This document shows, in pieces, positions 25,421 to 36,500 of a DNA stretch of 64,000 nt (the stretch's first letter is position 1; each line of letters opens with the position of its first letter). A model generated the notes under the pieces. The model ran no database searches and had not been told where the DNA came from. It worked only from the letters and a program-made list of their open reading frames with translations. This DNA is from Phalacrocorax aristotelis (lineage: Eukaryota > Chordata > Aves > Suliformes > Phalacrocoracidae), in assembly GCF_949628215.1 (NCBI RefSeq), contig NC_134276.1, positions 63,346,733-63,410,732 of the forward strand, in the 5' to 3' direction. Both the position numbers and the translations under genes were made by a program.

Positions 25421-28081
25421 AGAGCATTCTTTTGTTTATCTTTGTTTCTGTCTGCCACATATATCAACACACAACATGAAGGTATTAAATTGTGGAAAGG
25501 GAGGAGGATAGAATATACAAATTCTGGAAATGAGTGCAGGACTGAGGAAAAACATGCGTTGTTGATATATAGTGTACAGATAGCCTAAATTGAAGATGGT
25601 TAATTGGCTGAAAGCTGTGTGCTGTAGAGACACTGCTTTACAGTGTCCTAGATATACGTTCCCTTTCAGCTGGCAGTCTTACAGGGGTAACAGCTTCAGA
25701 AGAATGCCTGCTCTTGACTATTTCTTTCTTAGTTTTGGCAAAAATGTGGCTTCTGTCAGCAGTCAATATGCCTGGTATTTTCCTCCCACCATCATTATTT
25801 CTTGGAAATTCACATTCCTTGCACCAACACGCAGAAACCCACATTCTCCAGCTGTGTTTGAATTCCCTTGTCTTAAGCTCGTATCAGACCCTGGCAGTTA
25901 GAGGTCCAAAACCCACACCTGAGCTGGGAAAGATAATCCTCAGGAGACTCAAAGCACACTAAGCATTCATATGACCAGTGATATGAAACTAGGCTGCCTC
26001 CTCCTTCTTTGGCAGGCTGTCAAAGTGCCTGGATGTACACAAGGACATTGGCAGCAGTGAGTTTTGGCACCAGCATTTGAGGGTTCAAGCATTTCAGGGA
26101 AAAGTCGGGGATGCAGTTCTAAATCAGACTGTAACACACTCATGAGTAGAGTGAGGGCAGGTATCTGCGTTGTTTCCCTGAACAAGCAAATGTATATAGA
26201 CCCAGAAACGTTGCAATTCTATTATATTCAGTAATTTCTTATTTTATGAGTAGTCCAGCTTACTCCAATAGTTGTCCACATGCAATGGAGCAATGACATT
26301 TGTGCTATGGATAGTCAGCTAAGCAGACCTGATGGCAGAACTCAAACCCCCTGATTTTTGGTGCAATTTGCCTCATGCATTTTAACTACTGTTTCATAAA
26401 TACTAGTTCATGAATATAATACATCTACAATGTAGATCTGTATGGAAGTGTTGCGCTACAAATATATCATCTGAAAACTAACTAAAGTTGAAATTCTTCC
26501 TGGGCAATGAGTTTCCATTTAGCATCACCAGTAAAATGGTACTTTGATTTCTGTGAAATTTATTCTACAAGTGCACTTTTTTTAAAATGAAAGCAACTTG
26601 AGAAGCTGTATGTATGTCTGTATTTTAGGGGTTCTGAAAACAATTTTTGTCATGTGACTGATAGTTGTCTGCATCCAGATCAAATTCAGTCAATGTATAA
26701 AATCTAATCCAAAATTTTGCTCCAAATCTGAGCTGCACCTAAATTTAGCCTTTTAATTTATAATTGATCTTGACTTAAACTTCTTATTGATACTTTAGGG
26801 AGACTTTTTAATTTCCAAGCTATGAGCAGTACTGAAAAAAGATCTGTCTACATTTCTGTAGGAAGGTAGTTTTCATAAGTATTTTGGTTCAATGAGAAGC
26901 AAGAAATAAATGAAGTCAGGTCTTACTGTTATTTTGATTAGAGTTTAATGAGTTCAAGAGGTTCAGATAAAGGCAGATATGTATCTTACTGAATGAATCT
27001 TTTCATTATTATTCTTATTTAATGCTGGTATTTGGATGGAACCCAGTGGCTTTGAACTCCATTGTGCTAATCAGTGCACAAATCCGACCTTATCCATTAA
27101 TTCTCCAATATTCACCCATTATTGCAGCTCAGTATTTCACAACGTTTTCACTGCATTTCAGTTTTAAAATGCTGCTAACTAATTTGGCTTTCTTTGTTTA
27201 AAATCCTAATAGCAATACGAGTTTGCGCTTATTGTTAGCTAAGGTTAATGTTACGCTTCTTACATAAGACTTCATATCTTTCACAAGACTAGCTCAAACA
27301 AATGACTGTGGTATAAAACCACAGCTTTTGCCAGCACAAGCGTAGTTGCAGAAGATCTGTTTGCTCCTTATTCATCCTCCATCATTAACAGAGCGAACCG
27401 AAAAAGGACTGCCTCCTGACTGTGGAAAAGTCCCCCCTTAGTAATACAGACAAACTGGGGTGGAAATGTTCATGAAATGTTTTTATTTCTTGTCACAGAA
27501 AGTTAACAACTAGAGCCGGAAGGAGATAACCTGTAATTATTCTTAAAGAGTATTTCTTAGATGTTGTTTTTCAGATTTTTTTCTTCTGTGCTCCTGAAAG
27601 TAGAGTTTTACTTTCAGATGTCTTCAGACTTTCAGAGTTAAAAAAAAAAATGACTCTCAGTGAGAATGTTTATAATATAACGAAGTTTTCTATCTTAATT
27701 AAGCATGTACATAATAAGTAAAGCAAATATCTGAAAATGGAGTAAAGTTTGATATATTGCACAATATCCATCCTGTCAGTAGAGCATGGTGACTAGTTAC
27801 TCACTTGTTTCTTCAGCTGATGGGAATGTGTTCTTAGCAGCATTAGAAGCATATTTAGCACTTTGTAATAAAAGTTGAGAGATGACAAAGTGGAAGAGAC
27901 ATTTAAAAATATGCTTGAGCTATGAAAGTACAAACAGTGTCCAATGAAAATGCATGAGATTCTACAGTACGGTGTTTGAAATAGCTTTCTGACTGGAGGC
28001 TAACTTTTACTATGGAGTGAATAATGCAACAGGAATTGGTCCTGCTTGATGTCATTACAAGAACCACAACAAATGGTTATT

Positions 28082-28130
28082 GGTGAATGATAAATGATAA
28101 ATGATGATAAATGGTAAATGATAAATAAAC
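28082..28130 (+). repeat. Short AAATGAT-type tandem repeat
   Basis: About six imperfect units of GATAAAT/GATAAATG (TGAATGATAAATGATAAATG and onward to GATAAATAAAC). Units vary by indels of three bases. A local slippage product with no gene context. Confidence 0.75.
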
Positions 28131-28524
28131 TTGAAGAAAACAAGTCAAATTATTTTTATAGGCATATGAGTGCCTTACAGTTGAGGGGTAAAAATTACCC
28201 TCTTCAAGCATTTGATGTCTTTGTTCGAGCTTTAACCAGTAAATATTTGCAAAGTTCTGAGAAGCTTTGCTTTTAAAAGAAGAATGTAAAAATAATCGCC
28301 AGCAGGCTATGATGTGTTATGAGGAAGGGTCTCCCAGGGGGGTACAGAATATCTGCAAGGATTTACACCTTTACTGAGAACAGAAGAAAGTATAATTTCA
28401 ACCTTCAGGTTGCGCATAGATTAAGTCTTCATTACAGAATTCAACATAGCTAGAGGCTAAGGAAAGTTCAGCTTGATCTTTTGTGACATCAGACAAAATA
28501 GGATCATGTTCCTGATGCCTGGTG

Positions 28525-28542
28525 GCGGCAGCAGCAGCAGCT
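28525..28542 (+). repeat. Short CAG triplet run
   Basis: GGCGGCAGCAGCAGCAGC, four consecutive CAG units after GGCGG. It is too short to be unstable. No long open frame passes through it, so a polyglutamine or polyserine coding exon is unlikely. Confidence 0.5.
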
Positions 28543-29002
28543 TTCAGCCAGTGCGAGAACAGAAATAAAGAAGAAAATTAGGGTTTAACACTACATTTGC
28601 ATGCAGTTAACCATTTGCTTTTACCACACTGTAGTGACCTCAGAGTCCTTCACTGTCTCTGTCATTCTTGTCAACTGTAGAAGAGAATTAAGGATATAAT
28701 TTTCTTTCCTGTGTTTAATTCAGGAGGGATGATGAAAGCTCCCCACCGATCTAACTTCTTTGGTTTATTCCCTCCATCACGACCTCCCCAGGTCGTGCTT
28801 CCTGTTAAAGAAAAAGAAATACAGAGCTTAAAGTACCGTTACCCTGTCCCTTTCACTTAACTGCTTTGAGGTTATACCCTGTTAGCACGTTAATTGAATG
28901 ATAGAAAATGTGCAAATGGTTCCTCTTTTAATTTTATTAGACACTTCCTACCTCCTTTCTTTGAGTATCTATAAAGAAATTCATGATGGCTTGCTTTCTT
29001 AT

Positions 29003-29045
29003 TGAGAAAAAAAAGAAAACAAAAAGGAAAAAAAAAAGAAAAAGC
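29003..29045 (+). repeat. A-rich low-complexity tract
   Basis: An A-run-dominated stretch with G and C interruptions (GAGAAAAAAAAGAAAAC onward to GAAAAAG). No LINE or SINE body is recognisable upstream on either strand, so I do not read it as a retroposon tail. Confidence 0.6.
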
Positions 29046-29521
29046 CATTGGATATCCTAGGCTGCCTTCATTATCTTGTATATAACATATTTGTCTTTGC
29101 ATCCTTTGATTAAAACATAGTAGTATTTCTCTGAAGGGAGGAACTTTGCAGTTGCAATTACAGATAATAGGGTTGTTTTCTAAACCCCAGTGTGGTGTGA
29201 ACATCAAAGTAGTGTGGATTATAATAATCCAAACAAATAACCTTCTGTAAACTCATAAGAAAGAAGAAGCTGGATGTTTTCATTAAGAGAGAGGCAATTC
29301 ATTTAACAGTCAGTTGTTGCCTGTTTCTGTGTGGGGAAAAGTCTGTTAATTTGCATAAGAAAATAACCACCAAAGAAAATGTAAATCATTGAACTAGGAT
29401 CTCATTAGCAAAACCTCTCTAGCTACCTGAAGGACCTACCTCTGCTGGCAGTAGATCGAGTTTCAAGTACCTTCTTACCTTTTAGAAACCAATTATCTTC
29501 AGGCATTTCTATCAGTTAAGG

Positions 29522-29548
29522 CGGGGGTGGGGGGCGGGGTGGGAAGGG
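29522..29548 (+). other. G-quadruplex motif on the plus strand
   Basis: Reads GGGGG, T, GGGGGG, C, GGGG, T, GGG, AA, GGG: five G-runs with one- or two-base loops. This is the strongest quadruplex-type sequence in the window. Its surroundings are AT-rich and lack a recognisable promoter or CpG cluster. Confidence 0.75.
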
Positions 29549-32500
29549 AACATGGCAATGTTGTTGGCAACAGATTTTATAATTTAACAAAAAGATTCTC
29601 CAAAATAAGCACCTGAATGGCTTGTCTTTTTAATTTTTTTTCTTTTATATTTCTTGAAAATCTATCCTTTAAGTAACTACCTGTAAAACGTACATGTTTT
29701 TTACTCTGGTAAGGGAAGAGTATATAGTTTTCTGGGGGAAAAAAAATGTAACAAACTCCAATCAAAATGTCCAATTCAGAAGGAGAGGTAGATGATATTG
29801 GAAGTTTTTCAGTCACTAAAAGAGCAAAAATGTCTAGGTAGGGGAAAAAAATGGTTCCTAAGATAAGTGGGTGAAGAGGAAGTGATTGTTCCACAGTGAT
29901 GCTGGTGACAGACACGGGACCTTAACTCCCACGATGTATAAAATACAATCAAAATATCTTGAAGTACACTGATTTAGTTCTGCTGGAGTCAATAGACATT
30001 TGCCTGCCCATGTCAAATGAGAATATGGTTTACAATATTCTCTCTCAACCCAGTACGTATAGTCTATAGGTATTTTACACATGTACAGTTTCTAGGAGAT
30101 GGATCATTCAGTGCATAAACACAGTAACATTTCAACTCTGGAGTCCTGAGCTTAGCCGGGGCTGGTCAGGTTACAAGCGGCAGGAGTTTGATAAACTCTG
30201 CTTGCCTGTTAATGAAGGTTTTCAGTTTACAAGATAGTAATATATTTCTGAATTCTTTCTCAAGCAAGTGTTTTATAGGGGCTTGGAAGACAGGCTGGAA
30301 ATATGGCACATGCAATTAGGGAAAGACTTCAGGCATTCAGGTAAAAGTGTGCTGCTGGATTATTAAGTACTTCTGGGGTCATGGACTAGAGCATGCTTTT
30401 GAGGCCATAGGCAAGGATTTGCCTGTCTGAGCATGAGCAGGCAGGAAAAAGAATAGGAGGAGCCTTACCTTGAGTGCAGTGTATTAATGATAAGAGTATG
30501 CAAATTTCAAAAAAAGACTGTACTAAGCAAAGTGAATATCATTTTCTCCTGCACCAAGACAAATTTCTCCTGAAACCTTTACATGAGTTTATGGTTGAAG
30601 TCCCTCATCCAATTTTGCCTGCACTGGCCTGGCTGAAGACATCGTCCTCCCCTCCACTGCCTCTTGCCGTTTCTTCATCATGTGCAGTTTCCCAGGCAGC
30701 TCTGATGACTGTGATGTTCATGTTACTGGCTCCTGCCTCAGTGCAATCAAGATGAGCTTAGTTAGAAACCCCACTCTGTATTTCAAATGATGAGAGAACC
30801 CAGACTGCTTATACAGAATGAGTAAGCAAAGTGAGTTGTGTTGTAATTATGTGAGTGGACACGTTGCCAGAGGGTGAACTAGCACTGCACTGACACTGCA
30901 TCATTTGTTCTGCCATAACTCTACATATTTAGGTTTTTCTCTATTATACCCTTTCACTGGTGGCAAGGTGCAGAAAGACAGGCAGGCAGATAGGTACCAA
31001 ATCAAAATAACCAATATAATTCCTCTTCACACCCTTGCTTACCCTGTGGTAAATCGTTCATTTGATAATGATAATTTTCTAGACCAGTATTACTAAAGTA
31101 TTATCAAGCACATGTAAATTAACCTCTCATTAAGCAAGACATCTTGTGGCAGACAAGTGCCTGCAAGTAGATACAAAGATGCAGAGCCAGTGAAGATGTC
31201 TGTGGGGCAACAAGTCTCTGTAATCATAATCATAGTGTTTGTTCCAAATAAACAGTATTGTAAACGTAATAAACTAGAGCCTTTACTACAAATTTACTAT
31301 GAAATTCCTAGGGGGAAAGTATGATTTCTCTGTCATGCTCTGTAAAGATCATTCAGTGTCCAGTTCAATTCTGTCTGAATTGACAGGCTATTTCCCCACA
31401 AGCCAGAATTTTTGGGAGGTTTTTCTTTTCCTTCCTCATTTCCCTTTTTCACACAACATTCAGCCCTCTGTTCCCAAAAGACATATCAGTCATCCCTTTG
31501 ACCCCAGTTACATGCAACTGTTGGAATATTTCATTGTCTTTAACTGCAGAATCATGACATGGAGGTCACTGAGCAGAAACAATATCAGAGCATTGTGCCG
31601 AAGAAGAAAATACTTGGAAGATACCAAAGTGAGATTGGGTATTTTAGTGTTGGCTCAGCTCCATATGCAGTTCCCCATTCATCAGTGAAATTTTAATCTG
31701 CTGTAAAATTATAAATGAGTCTTGAGAAGATAAAGAGCTATTTTTAGAATTTTATCTCTTCTGAAAGAAAGATCAGTACATAACAGGTCAAAAACATTGT
31801 AAGAGAGACTGGGCATAAAATGGAACATTGGTCAAAGGCCAAAATAATATTTGAAAGCAAAATATTGCTATTATTTAGAGGCACTTGTGTTAAATATGGT
31901 GAAATTGAACTGTTTATAGAAGATGCTGGATTCTCTCCAAACAGGCTCTGGCTGCACCAGTTCAGTGTTATGTTTTTCAGAGACAAGGGATTTTTTTTAT
32001 AGCAGCCATAAACAAGAAAAGGGGCGCATAAAGGAAAGTGTACTTCTAGTCACTACCCAGATTGCAGAGTGGTTAAATGGCTGGGGGTGAGGTTTGGAAG
32101 GGTGGCAGAAGGGCATGAAAAACTAAACAACCCGCCGTCCACACACACCACTCAGCATCTTTCCACACGCCGTCCACACCTTCCTGTTTTGTGCTACAGC
32201 AGCACAGAGGGTTTAGGGTGAAAACGTGGGATGGCAAGCTGTGTTTTAAGGAAGTCCAGGCATCTGTATGCTCTGGGTGGTGGGGGGAGGCATATTTCAA
32301 AAATGTCACTGCTGCCCACATGCAACTTTCAAAGTTCCTCCAATACGGTGCTCCAGCCCTCTGGTACAATTCATGCTGCAGGGGAAGGGGGTGTTAATAT
32401 TCTGCCAGTTTAGCTCTTTGATCCAGCTCACAGCCAGCTCAGCCGAATGCCAGACCTGTGCAAGAAAGGGCAGTGGGAGGAAGCCGGCCCTCCCTTCCGC

Positions 32501-33889
32501 AGTAGCTGGCAAGGACTAACGCAGCTATGTTGCTCATCCTCACCCTAAGATTCTCCACCAAGCACTGAATCCCTCTTATCTCATAAGTGAATCTTCAGAG
32601 ATTTAATGACTTGACTCAACGTATCGCCCATGGCTAAATCAGAAATCAACACCTGTTCCTTTTAACAGGTTTTACTGCTGATTTCAAAATCCATGCAAGC
32701 TTTTCATGTTCTGAGTTGATCTTTCATTTTCAGTACATTGTCATTTCCCTCTTTCTGCCCCTTTGATTTTAAGCTTCATATGATCTAAAAGACTTCAGTA
32801 AGTTAGTTTAGCAAGTCAATACTTTGCTATTACTCTTAATTTACTTTAAATTTCTTCCTGTTCCTCCTTGTAAGTCTAGTAGGGAGGGGAAAAAAGTAGC
32901 TTTAACTTGTGGCCTTAAATACTTCCCAGCTGAAAAAATACAGTTAACCAGCATGAGGCTAATGGGCTGATGTACAAACTGACGATCCACACCAGTTCCC
33001 CTGCAGCCAAATAACATCCTCTGGCCTGTATACACAGCAGCTGATTTTATCCTGGATGTTCTACTTATTCTTTTTCCTGCATTTCCGATCTTTCAGCACA
33101 GAGCTCTAAAGTTAATTCAGACTCTCTTAGCTCATTAACTGAATGATGCAGTACCAGGCTCCCTGGCTTGTAGAATTCTGGTTTTTTATTTCTCTGCAGC
33201 TGATAGTCAGCTACTCATTATTTACCTTGCCCTTTTCTTAATGATGTGCCTCTCTCTGAACATCATTCAAAACAGACAATATAACGATTTAAACTACTTC
33301 TGTAGCTTAAGTAGCTTGTTCATTTTTTTGTTGTTGTTGTTCTTATCTAAGTAGCCCTTTCTAACACAATCTGTTTGAAATTCTATCTTTTGAAAGATCT
33401 TTAATTCAGAAAAGCTGCTTAAAAATGAACGTTTAATAGCTAGTATTATTTGTGCATTACCAGTAATATGACACTGGCTAAGTTTTCCTTTGGTATTGTT
33501 TTCCTCTTATATTTTTGACTTTTTTTTTTTTTTTTCCATTTTCAGCTTGGTTTTGGTATTTGGGGAATTTGGATAAGAAAAAATAAATTTAAGAAACACA
33601 GGAATGCTGGAGTTTTTTTACTTGCTTTCCTGACCGATAAAGAGTTATTACGTCTTTAGATACTGGAAAAAGTGTCACGATGCAAAAGAATGCTTGGGAA
33701 TTAACACAGATTTAAAATCTATGGGAAATTAATGTCTAGAGAGTCGGGGTTTTCTCCATCTCTACAACTTACAGTTTTGAACAACTCGTAAGATCTGTCT
33801 GTAAATGAAGTCCATAAGAGTAAAGTTGGATGTTCATAATTTGCAACTAAAATAAAGCAAGAGAAGAAAAAGCATGTTCTTTAAAGCAC

Positions 33890-33980
33890 AAATGGCCCAA
33901 CTCTGCTCTCAAATGTCTTAAAATTAGAAATAACTTCACCGGAATCAATGTCATTTAACTGATGCAAAAGCAAGAGGAAA
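33890..33980. repeat. Possible ancient repeat remnant
   Basis: TGGCCCAACTCTGCTCTCAA, then a decayed TTCACCGGAATCAATGTCAT. I compare this from memory with a sauropsid repeat reading like 'ggcccaattctgctctc ... actccattgaagtcaatgg'. Partial match only; family not assigned. Confidence 0.35.
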
Positions 33981-34639
33981 AATAATTTCCTGGAGATTCT
34001 TTGGACCAATACAGGGTAAAAATGACATAGCTATTTTAAAAGATATAATTTAATTACGGTGAACAAAAAATCTTTCCCTGTATTTTTTAAAGTAGTGTTT
34101 AGATGACAGTGAATTGCAACTGGAGGCCCACAAAACCCTCTTGAATCTGTGGGGCAGTTCTAAAAAGTCTCTGAAATGTAACTCAGAAAAGCAAACGTGT
34201 TTCAGCAGCCTAAATTCATAAGGTTGTCGGCACATCTGAAAGGGTTGAAAATCATCACAAAGTGTTAGCAATGCTATTTCCCACTTCTACCTATCAACAA
34301 GAGAAAATTTCCAGCCTCCCCCTTAGCTGAACTGCTCGATTTCAAATCAGAGCTATGTACTGAATCTTAATCAACTTGAGAAGTGGAAGACTTAAGAGGA
34401 AGTCATTTGAACTCAGAGCTGAGTCTCCTAGGGTTTTTCAAGGCTTTTTTTTTTTATGGTGATGCCCTAGCTGTCAGAGTTTAAATGCTCTAGAGGCTCA
34501 ATAGCTGTGATATTTATTAACCAAGTGGTTATGATCAGAACTTTGTCACTCAAATTTGGTTGGTATCAGCTGACATATGGTATCATGTTTGAAATACCAC
34601 TCAGTAAATCACTGATAATGTCAATGTAATTGCTGAAAG

Positions 34640-34730
34640 CTAACACAGGGTATAATTCTTTTCCCATTGAAGTTGATGGCAAGAGTCCTATTGATGTTAG
34701 TGCTGCAGGACTGAATCTGCTAACCAGAAA
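34640..34730. repeat. Possible ancient repeat remnant
   Basis: Contains CCCATTGAAGTTGATGGCAA and GTCCTATTGATGTTAGTGC, then GGACTGAATCTGC. The double 'attgaagtcaatgg / attgacttcaatgg' arrangement is recalled from a widespread old repeat of birds, turtles and crocodilians. It lies only about 700 bases from the remnant at 33890-33980, so both could be parts of one older insertion. Confidence 0.4.
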
Positions 34731-36289
34731 AGTCTTTTCTTTTTCCTAAGTGCACTGAAAGAACCAATAATTTTCTAAAAAACCAGTCTTTAAATAAGCT
34801 TACATTCATAGATGGTAGCATGTTAAAAATTTCACTATTGAATTTTTGGTAGATAATGCGGCTGTGACTATTTCAATATGTTTTATTTGTGAGTCAGATG
34901 CTAATATATTCATAAGTAGATGAATATATGAATGTAAGAGCTCTGCATATATCTCTGCTCCATCTGTTATTTCTTTTTGCCCTAAATTTAAATACTCTGT
35001 GTTCAGTGCTAGCATTGTTACTAGCATTTTGTCAAAGTTTGCCATATATTAATTAGATGGTATCCATGGAATAGTTTTATTCTGCCTTTTGGGGTTTAAT
35101 TTTTAACTGGTCGTTTTCTCATAAAAATGCTAAATTGCCAAAAACAAAACTTTCCTGTAAAAACAATCCTTCCGCCCCCGCCAGCAAATTTCAATGACAA
35201 AGATTTCTCATGTTCTGGGCAGATTGGTGGAGAGACACTGCCACAGCTGAGATATGAGAGATTCAGAGTCAGCTCTCCGTTCCATTCAATTTGGAACAGA
35301 GTCTCAGATCTGGGCCTCCCACATCTGGGAGGTGCGGCATGCAGACTCAGGCTGTCCCTGGCCGAACACGTGTGACGAGTCTGTTTGTTGGGCAATCAGC
35401 TATCCTGCAGATTTATTTCGCTGTCTGATATATGGTTGCTTAGAATGCTTAGAAGGTTTAAGTCTGTTCCAATGCTGGGCAAAATTTGAAATCCTAGGAG
35501 AGTTTAATGACGTAATAACAGCCTCTATAATTATGAGGCATTTACGGACCCTGACCAAAACCAACCACTGTAAGCAGGGGTTATCTGAATGTTGAAGGTT
35601 TCTGCATTTATGCTTCAGAACTACCATTTTCACTACTGCTCAGCGTATTTGGATCTCTTAATAAAATATTGATATTCTAACTCATTTAAAATTGAATTTT
35701 ACAAACCCTGATTCATTGGGAAATTCTCTGTATTTACCAGCTAGTCATTTGAAAATTTCAAATGCTTTGGTGCACCTCAAGACCTTCATAAGGTTGATGT
35801 TTGTCTGTTACACTAAGTCCAGAATATGTACTGACATTTTTGACAAGTATGAAAACAAATTTCCTTTGGTAAAGATTTTATAAGCTACAAAGACGGTGCA
35901 CAGATGAAGGATAGGGAAAGTGGAGGAGTAACCGGCAAAATAACAGTACGGTTTGATTACATCAAACATCTTGTCTTGTTTTGTCTATTCCATGGGGTTT
36001 TTTCTTTATTTTTTTTTCCCTCCTAAATGTCTATCTGATCATCTCTTCTACTTTTTTACTCAAATGAATGTGGGAAATATTTTTTGCCTTTTAAGAAAGG
36101 TGACTGCTATGGGAGGGAAGTCTCACAGTGAGAGTAATGTCCATTGAAAAAGCAAGAACTTTTCCTTTATACTACCATTGCAGTCGAAGGCTAGTGCAAA
36201 CAGCTCTGCAGATAAACTACAGATATCATTCTGAGTTTTATTTTTCTCTTTCTCTGAAGGCTATCCAGATAATGTGTATGTGGACTCGT

Positions 36290-36500
36290 ACACAACATGG
36301 TTATTACTATATTTGCCTGCTGCTTTTGAACTTTTGTGTGGCATTTGACTCTTTTGACCATTGGCTATAATTGAACTCTTTTTCTTAGTCTGTAAAATTT
36401 ATTGCTTTGTTCTCTGGTGTCTTCAGTGTCATCTGGTATCCCTCAGGGACATATTCTGGGATCTATGGTATTTCTTTCTTATATGTATGTTGTTTGGAAT
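36290..36500 (+). mobile_element. Fossil LINE reverse-transcriptase fragment (L2/CR1-like)
   Basis: Two LINE reverse-transcriptase signatures occur in order on the plus strand. At about 36320-36364 a frame reads LLLNFCVAFDSFDHW, matching the 'LLDLSxAFDTVDH' palm motif A. At 36432-36473 another frame reads SSGIPQGHILGSMVF, matching the '[14 protein letters not shown]' motif. They lie in different frames about 100 bases apart, against roughly 150 in intact relatives, so the copy has lost some 50 bases and shifted frame. No 3' end is recognisable. The first aspartate of motif A is replaced by N. It is much more decayed than the CR1 copies nearby. A chance match of both motifs in order seems unlikely but is not excluded. 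Confidence 0.5.

Larger units (their letters stand above)
15201..36289. other. Non-coding AT-rich DNA with scattered simple repeats
   Basis: No gene is recognisable in this 21-kb stretch. Open frames are short, overlap on both strands and lack family motifs. GC rises modestly around 17500-18600 and 32000-32520 without a dense CpG cluster. Simple repeats, two quadruplex-prone tracts, one long hairpin and two possible old repeat remnants inside it are listed separately. The rest shows nothing I can name. Confidence 0.7.

Noticed and set aside
28181..28207. Terminator-like hairpin GAGGGGTAA / TTACCCTC
   Set aside because: Resembles a bacterial terminator stem, but the window is vertebrate DNA and the stem is short with a bulge.
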